Positions 41,665 through 49,014 of a stretch of DNA of 58,788 nucleotides are shown here, one piece after another. Where the stretch lies: NCBI GenBank assembly GCA_039933785.1, contig JBDTNL010000018.1, forward strand, positions 1 through 58,788, read 5' to 3'. The translations under genes and the position numbers were made by a program. Position 1 is the stretch's first letter; each line of letters starts with the position of its first letter. The notes below the pieces were generated by a model that saw only the letters and a list, made by a program, of their open reading frames with translations, was not told the DNA's origin and did no database searches. This DNA comes from JBDTNL01 sp039933785. Lineage in GTDB: Bacteria; Acidobacteriota; Thermoanaerobaculia; Multivoradales; JAGPDF01.

Positions 41665-41694
41665 AGTATAGGTGCCGCCGGCGCTTAAAGTCAA
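41665..41694 (-). promoter_or_regulatory. rpsA promoter
   Basis: On the minus strand TTGACT (41689-41694) is followed after 18 bases by TATACT (41665-41670). Predicted start is near 41658, giving a 105-base untranslated leader before the rpsA ATG at 41552. This is long enough for the translational autoregulation known for rpsA in other bacteria. The same intergenic region must hold the divergent bcp promoter. Confidence 0.75.
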
Positions 41695-41747
41695 CTTGGG
41701 CGCCCGAGGCGCGACGCTCCGTTACACTGGGGCAAAAGGAGGCTCCA

Positions 41748-42230
41748 ATGGCTGAATGGGTCGAAGAAGGCACCGCCGCACCGGACTTTTCCCTGCAGGA
41801 CGACCATGACAAGACCGTCAAGCTCTCCGCCTTGCGCGGCAAGCCCGTAGTCCTCTACTTCTACCCCAAGGACGACACTCCTGGGTGCACGAAAGAGGCC
41901 TGCGCGTTCCGCGACGCGAAGGATCAGTTCGCCAAATTTGGCGCCCAGCTGCTCGGCATGAGCCCGGACGACGTCGCGAGCCATGGCAAATTTCGCGAGA
42001 AGTTCCACTTGAACTTCCCGCTCCTGGCGGACCCCGGTCACCAGGTCGCTCTCGAATACGGCGCGTGGCGGGAGAAGAACATGTACGGCGTCAAGTCGAT
42101 GGGCATCCAGCGCTCGACCTTCCTGATCGATGCCAAGGGCGTCGTTTGCAAGGTCTGGAAGAAGGTCTCCGTGGATGGCCACGACGAACAGGTGCTCAAG
42201 GCTCTCGAAGGCCTCGCTTCCATCGGATAG
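41748..42230 (+). CDS. bcp: Thioredoxin-dependent thiol peroxidase (Bcp/PrxQ)
   Basis: A 160-residue peroxiredoxin that reduces hydrogen peroxide and organic peroxides. The active site is YPKDDTPGCTKEACAFRD, with peroxidatic C47 and resolving C52 five residues on, the typical PrxQ alpha-2 arrangement. Conserved FPLLADP and the STFLIDAKG strand follow. ATG 41748 has AAAAGGAGG five bases upstream; the frame is open to 41661. It diverges from rpsA and is followed by leucine dehydrogenase. Confidence 0.95.
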   Translation: MAEWVEEGTAAPDFSLQDDHDKTVKLSALRGKPVVLYFYPKDDTPGCTKEACAFRDAKDQFAKFGAQLLGMSPDDVASHGKFREKFHLNFPLLADPGHQVALEYGAWREKNMYGVKSMGIQRSTFLIDAKGVVCKVWKKVSVDGHDEQVLKALEGLASIG

Positions 42231-42284
42231 ACTCGCGCCTGTCACATGGCGGTGCGGTCGGCCGCCCTCCCTTCAGGAGTCTCC

Positions 42285-43394
42285 ATGGAACCGTTCGAAC
42301 TCATGACCACGATGGGCCACGAGCGCGTGTTGGTGTGCTCGAATCCCGACGTCGGCCTGCGTGCCTTGATCGCCGTCCACTCCACCGTGCTCGGGCCGGG
42401 ACTCGGCGGGACGCGGATGTGGCCGTACGCGAGCTTCGACGAAGCCCTCACCGACGTGCTTCGCCTCTCGCGCGGCATGACCTACAAGGCAGCTGCTGCC
42501 GGCGTGCATCTTGGCGGCGGCAAAGCGGTCATCCTGGGCGATCCCAAGAAGGACAAGAGCGAGGCCTTGCTGCGCGCTTTCGGCAGTTACGTCGAGTCGC
42601 TCGGGGGTCTGTACATCACCGCCGAGGACGTCGGCACCTCGACCGACGACATGGACGTGATCGCGACCGAGACTCAATGGGTGACGGGTGTGTCGCCGGA
42701 GAACGGCGGTAGCGGGGACCCTTCGCCGGTCACCGCCTTCGGCACCCTGCAGGGCATGCGTGCCGCAGCCGAGCGGCGTTTCGGCGACGCTTCGCTGAAA
42801 GGCAAGGCCGTGGCGATTCAAGGCCTCGGCAGCGTCGGCTTCCATTTGGCCTCGTACTTGAAGAAGGACGGCGCCAAGCTATTCGGCTGCGACATCGATG
42901 CCGATCGCCTGGCCCGCGCCTCGAGCGAGCTCGGCGTCGAGATCGTGCCAGTCGAGCAGATCTTCGACGTCGAGTGCGACGTGTTCGCCCCCTGCGCGCT
43001 CGGCGCCGTACTCAATGACCAGACGATCCCCCGGTTGCGGTGTCAGGTGGTCGCCGGCGCTGCGAACAACCAGCTTGCCGTCGAGGACCGAGACGGCGTT
43101 GCACTCGAGACGCGGGGTATCCTCTACGCGCCGGACTTCGTCGGTAACGCTGGCGGACTGATCAACGTCTACAACGAGCTCATCGGCTACAACCAGGAGC
43201 GCGCCATGCGCGGCGCGCGTGGAATCTTCGCCAGCATGGGGCAGGTTTTCGCCATCGCCGCCCGCGAGAAGATCCCGACTTACCTAGCGGCGGACCGGAT
43301 GGCGGAAGAGCGCATCGCGCACGTGCGCCACCTGACTCCGCGGCATTGGTCGCGCGCGGTCAAGGCTTCCCGCCATCCCCGCAACGGTTATTGA
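42285..43394 (+). CDS. Leucine dehydrogenase
   Basis: A 369-residue NAD-dependent amino acid dehydrogenase of the Glu/Leu/Phe/Val group; it deaminates branched-chain amino acids to keto acids. The substrate motif is GPGLGGTRMWPY. K68 and K80 (in VHLGGGKAVILGD) match the catalytic lysines of Bacillus leucine dehydrogenase. The Rossmann loop is IQGLGSVGFHLA, and AGAANNQL closes the NAD site. ATG 42285 has AGGAG six bases upstream; the frame is open to 42246. Keto acids from this enzyme can prime iso-branched fatty acids, common in Acidobacteriota, but that link is inferred. Valine dehydrogenase activity is also possible. Confidence 0.92.
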   Translation: MEPFELMTTMGHERVLVCSNPDVGLRALIAVHSTVLGPGLGGTRMWPYASFDEALTDVLRLSRGMTYKAAAAGVHLGGGKAVILGDPKKDKSEALLRAFGSYVESLGGLYITAEDVGTSTDDMDVIATETQWVTGVSPENGGSGDPSPVTAFGTLQGMRAAAERRFGDASLKGKAVAIQGLGSVGFHLASYLKKDGAKLFGCDIDADRLARASSELGVEIVPVEQIFDVECDVFAPCALGAVLNDQTIPRLRCQVVAGAANNQLAVEDRDGVALETRGILYAPDFVGNAGGLINVYNELIGYNQERAMRGARGIFASMGQVFAIAAREKIPTYLAADRMAEERIAHVRHLTPRHWSRAVKASRHPRNGY

Positions 43395-43397
43395 ACG

Positions 43398-44549
43398 ATG
43401 GCGGGACGACTCGGCCGAGGCACGGGTTGGCTCGTCGCGCTGCATCTTGCGATCGCAGCGATCGCCTCATCCGCGTTTGCAAGGCCGGCCGCGGTTGCGC
43501 CGCCTATCTGCGATGCCTCGACCAGCTTCACCCTGATCGCTCTCGACAGCCGCGAGCGGTCGCTGCTCTTCGCGCTCCCCGGTGGCGGATGGATGGAGCT
43601 CCGGGCCGGGGCAACGTCACCGTCGGCGACGCTCTACCCCGCCGATTCGCGCGTTCTCCGCGGGGCCTCGTCCGGCAGCGGCCCCGTGTTCGTGGTGGTC
43701 GAATGTGGCAGGGACTGCCTCGAGGTCGAGACGTTCTCGAGCGGACGCTTCGAGACTCTGGGCGAGCCGCTTGTCGCCTCGGCGCGAACGAGCGCGCTGG
43801 CGGCCTACGACCACGAGGGCACACCGTGGGTCCTGCTCCAGCAGTCCAATGACGGCTCCGCAATCGATACTCGCGCGTTCCACCTGGCGGGGAAGGACTG
43901 GAAACCGGCAGGGACCCGGCGAGTGACCGACGTCGGGCATCCCGGCGTGCATGCCGCCCCGGGGGCGGGTGACGCGGTCACCAGCGGTACCGGGTTGTTC
44001 AGCGCCAGCGCGGAAGCGACCACGTGGCCGAAGGGCTTGCCCGAAATCTCCGCGGCTCGGCGTGGTGAGATCGTGTCTCTCGGCGAGGACCGCGCTGCGT
44101 ACATCGCCGCGGATGGCGCCGTGTACCGTTCGAGCGACCGCGGCGCGACCTGGCGACGTGTCCTCTGGACGCCGTGGAGCTCCGACTGGGTACAGATCTG
44201 GACCCGCAGCGTGGACTACGATTCCGAGCTCCCTGGGGGCGCCCTGGGTCCCTCTCTGCCCATGCTTTGGTTCGATCACCGCGACCCAAAAGCTGCTCCA
44301 GCTCTCGTGCTGAGCGAGATGGACACCACCGGAACCTGGGCGGAGCTTGCTACCCTGCCCGCCGCACTCGCGGTCGAGGGGGGCGCTCCTGCCGAGATCT
44401 CCGAAATGGTCCGTTTCGACGATGGCTCGTGGGGCTTGTTCGCGGGCTGCAGCACCCGAGGGAGCGAATCCCGGCTTCTCTGGGAGACCTGGAGCGCGAA
44501 GGCCGGGGCGAAACGCGCCGACGTTGCGGTGACGCGCGCCGTGCCCTAG
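43398..44549 (+). CDS. Secreted protein with one Asp-box, unknown function
   Basis: A 383-residue exported protein. A signal peptide (1-29, ending SSAFARPA) is followed by beta-strand-rich sequence with one clear BNR/Asp-box, YRSSDRGATWRRV (about 236-248), as found in sialidase-like and photosystem-assembly beta-propellers. Only one such box is obvious, so a full propeller is a guess. Four Cys residues (CDAS, CGRDCLEVE and GCSTRG) may form disulfides. It starts 3 bases after the leucine dehydrogenase stop and its end overlaps the convergent cmk gene by four bases. Confidence 0.65.
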   Translation: MAGRLGRGTGWLVALHLAIAAIASSAFARPAAVAPPICDASTSFTLIALDSRERSLLFALPGGGWMELRAGATSPSATLYPADSRVLRGASSGSGPVFVVVECGRDCLEVETFSSGRFETLGEPLVASARTSALAAYDHEGTPWVLLQQSNDGSAIDTRAFHLAGKDWKPAGTRRVTDVGHPGVHAAPGAGDAVTSGTGLFSASAEATTWPKGLPEISAARRGEIVSLGEDRAAYIAADGAVYRSSDRGATWRRVLWTPWSSDWVQIWTRSVDYDSELPGGALGPSLPMLWFDHRDPKAAPALVLSEMDTTGTWAELATLPAALAVEGGAPAEISEMVRFDDGSWGLFAGCSTRGSESRLLWETWSAKAGAKRADVAVTRAVP

Positions 44550-45235
44550 GGGCGGGTGCCGCGGTGCTCGGCGATGAGGCTCGCCATGCGTTCGACAATC
44601 GCGTCGACGCTGACATCCGAAGTGTCGATCACCACATAGCTGTCGTCCACCCGCAGCGGAGAATCCGTCCGGCTCCGGTCGCGCTCATCCCGGCGAGCGA
44701 TCTCGACGGCCACCTCGGCCGGGGCGACGGGATGTCCCTGGCGCCGGAGCTGCGCCGCGCGGCGGGCCGCGCGCACCGGCAGGCGGGCCTCGAGAAAGAA
44801 CTTGAACGGGGTGTCGGGAAACACCTGCGTGCCGATGTCGCGCCCTTCGACGACTCCGCCGTGCTCGGTGGCGCATGAGCGTTGGATGGCGACCATGCGC
44901 GCGCGCACTCGCGGGTTCGCCGCCACGCGCGAAGTGATCTCGGCGACCGCCTGAGAGCGGATGCGATCCTCGACCGGCTGGCCGTCGAGCAACACGGCGA
45001 AGCGCCCGTTGGGCTCTCGGCGCAGACCAATAGCGGCGGTCTCGGCGACTGCCGCCACGCTCTCGACATTCTCCGGATCGACGCCGCGGTCCAAGACCTG
45101 AAGGCCGATCGAGCGGTACATCGCACCGGTGTCGAGGTACGGCACGCCGAGGCGCTCGGCTAGCTTGCGGGCCAAAGTGCTCTTCCCCACCCCGGAGGGG
45201 CCGTCGATCGCGACGATAAGCGGTGCGGAGCTCAC
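44546..45235 (-). CDS. cmk: Cytidylate kinase
   Basis: A 229-residue enzyme phosphorylating CMP and dCMP. The P-loop is AIDGPSGVGKSTLA. The nucleotide-binding LDTGAMYR and the GVVEGRDIGTQVFPD segment with the catalytic Arg-Asp are intact, followed by RRDERDRSRTDSPL in the lid. GTG 45235 overlaps the rluB stop (GTGA). The scpA-scpB-rluB-cmk order is widespread. In many bacteria cmk is followed directly by rpsA; here three plus-strand genes lie between them. Confidence 0.95.
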   Translation of the reverse strand: MSSAPLIVAIDGPSGVGKSTLARKLAERLGVPYLDTGAMYRSIGLQVLDRGVDPENVESVAAVAETAAIGLRREPNGRFAVLLDGQPVEDRIRSQAVAEITSRVAANPRVRARMVAIQRSCATEHGGVVEGRDIGTQVFPDTPFKFFLEARLPVRAARRAAQLRRQGHPVAPAEVAVEIARRDERDRSRTDSPLRVDDSYVVIDTSDVSVDAIVERMASLIAEHRGTRP

Positions 45236-46134
45236 CGGCGAGGACGGCGAGCGTCACGCTCGGGGCGCGAATCTTTCGCTCGTGCGGGTCCGGCCGGCCG
45301 GCGCGGAGAGTCCTTCCCGCGCGGCGGGTGAGCCTGAGCAGTCTTCTTGCGATGGCTATCGCCGACGCGCTCGCGCGGCTTCGCCGCGCTCCGCGGCGCG
45401 GCGTTGCGACGCAAGGACTCGACCTCGCGTTCACTGAGCTCTCGACAGGCTCCGAGCGGCAGGTTGTCGTCCTCGAAAGTGCCGATGGCGACTCGGCGAA
45501 GCTTTTGCACCGGATGCCCGATGCGGAAGAACATCTCGCGGATCTGGCGCGTGCGGCCTTCGAACAGCTCGACGGTCCACCAGGTGTTGCCTTCGGTCTC
45601 GCGCCCGCCGACGGGCCCGCGGCGGGACTTGATCCGGCAGGGCGAGGTCCGCGAGCCGTCGATGACCACTCCGGCGCGCAAGCGTTCGAGATCCGGTTCG
45701 GCCGGCTCGCCTTTCGCCTTGACCGCGTACGTCTTGCGGCATCCGTAGCGCGGATGCGAAACGTGCTGGGCGAACTCGCCGTCGTCGGTGAGCAGGAGCA
45801 GACCCTCGGTCTGGAAGTCCAGGCGGCCCACCGGCACCAGCGCCTTGCGGAACTGCGGCGGGATCAGATCCATCACCGTCGGCCGGCCCTCGGGGTCGGT
45901 CACCGTCGACATGAAGCCCTTGGGTTTGTTGAGCACCAGGTAGTGGAACGAGGTCTGAGGCTGGATGCGCTTGCCGTCCACCTTGATCGCGTCACGGCTC
46001 GGCTCGGCCTTGTCGCCGAGGATCGCGATCTTGCCGTTCACCGTCACCCGGCCCTCGGTGATCAGCGCCTCGACCTTGCGGCGCGAAGCGACACCGGCGC
46101 GGGCAAGGATCTTTTGCAGCCTGTCTTCGCTCAT
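45232..46134 (-). CDS. rluB: 23S rRNA pseudouridine synthase, RluB/RsuA family
   Basis: 300 residues. An S4 domain (RLQKILARAGVASRRKVEALITEGRVTVNG-like start) is followed by the RsuA-type catalytic domain with VGRLDFQTEGLLLL (catalytic D106) and ELFEGRTRQIREMF. A Lys/Arg/Pro-rich basic tail of about 60 residues follows, as in many RluB proteins, and probably aids rRNA binding. The start ATG 46134 is fixed by AGGAGG six bases upstream; the frame is open to 46362 inside scpB. Confidence 0.94.
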   Translation of the reverse strand: MSEDRLQKILARAGVASRRKVEALITEGRVTVNGKIAILGDKAEPSRDAIKVDGKRIQPQTSFHYLVLNKPKGFMSTVTDPEGRPTVMDLIPPQFRKALVPVGRLDFQTEGLLLLTDDGEFAQHVSHPRYGCRKTYAVKAKGEPAEPDLERLRAGVVIDGSRTSPCRIKSRRGPVGGRETEGNTWWTVELFEGRTRQIREMFFRIGHPVQKLRRVAIGTFEDDNLPLGACRELSEREVESLRRNAAPRSAAKPRERVGDSHRKKTAQAHPPRGKDSPRRPAGPARAKDSRPERDARRPRR

Positions 46135-46147
46135 TGCAAACCTCCTA

Positions 46148-46918
46148 CTACAGGATCTCGACAGGGGACTCGCTGGGCTCCGCGGCGGGCCCCGTCGCTT
46201 CCTGCTCGTCTTCCGACGCGATGGACCGATCAATCTCATGCTCGTCCTGCGACTCGCTGATCTCACGCTCGTCCTGCGACTCGCTGGTCTCCTGCTCGTC
46301 GAGCCGAGCCGATTCTTGCAGGATTCCTTCTTCGCGGTCCGGGCTCGAGCCATCGCTCGCACCGCCGCCGGAGCCGAGCTCGGCGCCGAAGGTCTCCTCG
46401 AACTCCTCGAGCGGCGGAAGATCCTTGAGGCTCCGCAAGCCGAAGTGCATGAGGAATTCCCGTGTGGTGCCGTAGAGGAAGGGATTGCCCACCACCGGCT
46501 TTCGCCCGGTGATGCGGATCAGCCGCCGCTCGAGCAGCGTCTTGAGCACTCCGGCGGGCGACTTGCCGCGCAGGTCCTGGATCTCCGGGCCGGTCATCGG
46601 CTGGCGGTAGGCGATGATGGCGAGGGTCTCGAGCGCCGCCATCGAGAGCTTGTTGCCGCCGGAGGCCTCGTAGAAGCGGCGCAGCCAACCGTTGAGCTCG
46701 GGTCGGGTCACCAGGCGAAAACCGCCGCCGACCTCTTCGATCATCAGGCCGCGCCCTTCCCCAGCCGCGTGGCGTTCGAGGACGCTCTGCAACGCGGCCA
46801 TCGCCTCGTCGCGCTCGCCGTCCTCGAAGACCGCGAGCAAACGCTCGCTCGGGATCGGTTCCGTGGCGACGAAGAGGATCGCTTCCACTACTGCTTCCAT
46901 CTCGCCGCGTGCGGTCAT
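46148..46918 (-). CDS. scpB: Segregation and condensation protein B
   Basis: 256 residues. The first 175 form two winged-helix domains that bridge ScpA and SMC: VVEAILFVATEPI, LSMAALETLAIIAYRQPMTGPEIQDLRGK and ITGRKPVVGNPFLYGTT are characteristic. The last 80 residues are an acidic, Ser/Glu/Asp-rich tail with a nine-residue repeat (DEQETSESQ, DEREISESQ, then partial copies) that is absent from typical ScpB. The ATG overlaps the scpA stop (ATGA), giving equal coupling of the two condensin subunits. Confidence 0.95.
   Translation of the reverse strand: MTARGEMEAVVEAILFVATEPIPSERLLAVFEDGERDEAMAALQSVLERHAAGEGRGLMIEEVGGGFRLVTRPELNGWLRRFYEASGGNKLSMAALETLAIIAYRQPMTGPEIQDLRGKSPAGVLKTLLERRLIRITGRKPVVGNPFLYGTTREFLMHFGLRSLKDLPPLEEFEETFGAELGSGGGASDGSSPDREEGILQESARLDEQETSESQDEREISESQDEHEIDRSIASEDEQEATGPAAEPSESPVEIL
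46212..46310 (-). repeat. 27-bp tandem repeat inside scpB
   Basis: Two nearly identical 27-base units (starting CTCGTCCTGCGACTCGCTG on the plus strand) with partial copies on both sides encode a repeated nine-residue acidic motif, DE[QR]E[TI]SESQ. Unit number could vary between strains by slippage. The repeat lies in the tail, outside the folded ScpB core. Confidence 0.7.
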
Positions 46919-47715
46919 TCGGGAATCGCCTCCAACTCCTGATTCGTCAACTCTTTCGTCGTGCGATAGAGCAGGATGTCACCGCTCTCGGTCTGATGCA
47001 GGCGCACGAGATTCAGCCGCGCCAGCTCGAGCACTGCGAGGAACGCCGAGATCGCCTCCGAGCGGCACGACAGCGCCTTGAGGTCGGCGATCAGATCGAA
47101 CGGGTGCCCGGCGTCGAGTCCGCGCAGCAGGCGCTCGAACTGATTGCGCACCGGATAGACCTCGGCCCCCACGACCATCGGATCGGGATGCTCGCGGTCG
47201 TAGCGCGTAAGCACCTGCCGGAAGGCTCCCATGAGGTCGAACAGGGAGAGCTCACCGAGGTCGATCTCCTCGCTCTCTTCGAGCAGGGGTTTCCAACTCT
47301 TCGCCTTGCGGGTCCAGATTCCTTGTCGAACGCGGTCGACCTCGGCCAGCGCCTGCGCGGCCTCTTTGAGACGCCGATACTCGAGCAGCCTCTGAACCAA
47401 CTCCTGGCGCGGGTCTTCCTCGATCAGCTCGCCGTCGATGCCTATGGAGGGCCGCGGGAGGAGCAGTTTGGACTTGATCTGGATCAGCTGCGCCGCTTCG
47501 TAGATGTACTCGCCCGCGATGTCGAGATCGAGCTTCTCCATCAGCGACAAGTACTCGTGGAACTGATCGCAGATCAAGGCGACCGGGATGTCGCTGATCT
47601 CGACCTGGTTGACCTTGATTAAGTGCAGCAGCAAATCGAGCGGGCCGTCGAAGATCGGCAAATGGATCTTCCACGACTCCGGGAGGACGCTCTTTTCGAT
47701 TTCCGAAGTGCTCAT
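46915..47715 (-). CDS. scpA: Segregation and condensation protein A
   Basis: A 266-residue kleisin subunit of the SMC-ScpAB condensin. The N-terminal helical domain that binds the SMC neck begins HLPIFDGPLDLLLHLIKVNQVEISDIPVA. The central AGEYIYEAAQLIQIKSKLLLPRP is the family signature, and the C-terminal winged helix (FLAVLELARLNLVRLHQ) binds the SMC head. The scpB start overlaps its stop. It follows the M50 protease gene after 4 bases. Confidence 0.95.
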   Translation of the reverse strand: MSTSEIEKSVLPESWKIHLPIFDGPLDLLLHLIKVNQVEISDIPVALICDQFHEYLSLMEKLDLDIAGEYIYEAAQLIQIKSKLLLPRPSIGIDGELIEEDPRQELVQRLLEYRRLKEAAQALAEVDRVRQGIWTRKAKSWKPLLEESEEIDLGELSLFDLMGAFRQVLTRYDREHPDPMVVGAEVYPVRNQFERLLRGLDAGHPFDLIADLKALSCRSEAISAFLAVLELARLNLVRLHQTESGDILLYRTTKELTNQELEAIPE

Positions 47716-47719
47716 GGGT

Positions 47720-48436
47720 TCAGCTCTGGGTAAGTACCGCGACGAACAGAAAGATGGGCAGCGCCAACAACCAGACGACCTTGAAGACGCCGAGCGCCAT
47801 CGCTATCGTCAAGCCGAAGCGCTGGGTGCGAGCGTACTTGGGGGCCCAATCGGCCGGCATGACCGTGTACAGGAGTCGGCCGCCGTCCAAGGGAAGCAAA
47901 GGCAGAAGATGGAACACCGCCAAGCTGCCGCTGAGGCACGCGAGCTGCACGAGGGTGAAGATCAGGGGGAAATACGGCAGCCCGGCGACCTGCTGGCTGG
48001 CGAGAAACCCGGCCTGGAACGCGGCGGCGGCCGACGGTTTGGCGGCCGGGCCGAGGAGGTGAACGAGCACACCGCAAGCGGATGCCGCGACGAGGCAGAG
48101 CAGCAGATTGGCGAGCGGCCCGGCGGCGATCACCAACAGCTGATCCTTGGGCCGTTTCAGATTGCGCGCCACCATCGGCACCGGCCTGGCCCAGCCGAAT
48201 AGCGGCGCACCCATGAGCAGCAGGATCAACGGCAAGATCAGCGAACCGAACAGGTCGAGATGCGGAAGAGGGTTGAGCGTCGCGCGGCCTAGAGCGCGTC
48301 CGGTCGAGTCACCGAATCTCTCTGCCACCCAGGCGTGCGCGGCCTCGTGAACGGAGAGCGCGAACAGCAGGATCAACCATTGCACGAGGCCGATCCACAG
48401 GCGATCGGCGCTGAACGCCGGCGTCAAATCGGACAT
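47720..48436 (-). CDS. Site-2 protease family (M50) membrane metalloprotease
   Basis: 238 residues with about six membrane segments. The active site is ALSVHEAAHAW (H30, E31, H34). NPLPHLDLFGSLILP and the second-site LPLDGGRLL (Asp near 197) match the short S2P group found next to scpA in many bacteria. RPVPMVARNLKRPKDQLLVIAAGPLANLLL carries the conserved GPxxN. It has no PDZ domain. Such proteases cut membrane-bound substrates; the target is unknown. It lies just upstream of scpA. Confidence 0.92.
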   Translation of the reverse strand: MSDLTPAFSADRLWIGLVQWLILLFALSVHEAAHAWVAERFGDSTGRALGRATLNPLPHLDLFGSLILPLILLLMGAPLFGWARPVPMVARNLKRPKDQLLVIAAGPLANLLLCLVAASACGVLVHLLGPAAKPSAAAAFQAGFLASQQVAGLPYFPLIFTLVQLACLSGSLAVFHLLPLLPLDGGRLLYTVMPADWAPKYARTQRFGLTIAMALGVFKVVWLLALPIFLFVAVLTQS

Positions 48437-48440
48437 CGGC

Positions 48441-48920
48441 TCAGGCTCCCGCCTGGAGGTCGAGGTCGGCGATCAGCCGGTCCTGACGAGCGAGAGCTGA
48501 GCTCTCCCGCCACATCGCCCAGAGCTGCAACACGAGTGCGGCGTAGATCAGCGCATGGTGCGTCCAGAACGGCGCAAAGCGAGCCCACACTCCCCCGCCC
48601 GCCATGGCTGCCAGGACCAGGAACGACACGGCGAGGAGTCCGGCGGGCAATGCTGTCAGTAAATGCTTCTGCGCTTGGGCCGAGAGCTCCTCGGAAAGCC
48701 CGAGCTCGCGGACGAGACGACCCACAACTCGGCGAGTTGCCGCCAAGTAGATCAGGATCGCGCTGTGCGACAACAGCATCAGCAGGCTAGCGCCGAGGGC
48801 CCAGAACAGGTGTTGCTGCAGCGCCTCGGCATCGGCGCCGCCTTGATAGCCCCGAACGAGGGCCACCAGGAATCCCGCGGTCGCGAGCATTCCCAGAATG
48901 AGAAGAGACTTGCGCATCAT
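48441..48920 (-). CDS. Four-helix membrane protein, unknown function
   Basis: 159 residues with four predicted membrane segments: LLILGMLATAGFLVALV, HLFWALGASLLMLLSHSAILIYL, LLTALPAGLLAVSFLVLAAM and HHALIYAALVLQLWAMW. A cytoplasmic helix between the second and third (RRVVGRLVRELGLSEELSAQAQ) is amphipathic. No enzymatic motif or named family is recognised. It is packed between recG and the M50 protease gene (4 bases). Confidence 0.68.
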   Translation of the reverse strand: MMRKSLLILGMLATAGFLVALVRGYQGGADAEALQQHLFWALGASLLMLLSHSAILIYLAATRRVVGRLVRELGLSEELSAQAQKHLLTALPAGLLAVSFLVLAAMAGGGVWARFAPFWTHHALIYAALVLQLWAMWRESSALARQDRLIADLDLQAGA

Positions 48921-49014
48921 GGCTTAGAGAACTCAGGACTCCCAGGCGAGGGATTTTGAACGGCGTGGCGATCCATTTGAGCGCCAGAGTGTGGGGCCCA
49001 GCCTATCGTAGGGC

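Noticed and set aside
41696..41728. TTGGGC and TACACT as a bcp promoter
   Set aside because: Spacer of 21 bases is too long; other hexamers at 17-18 bases do not match.
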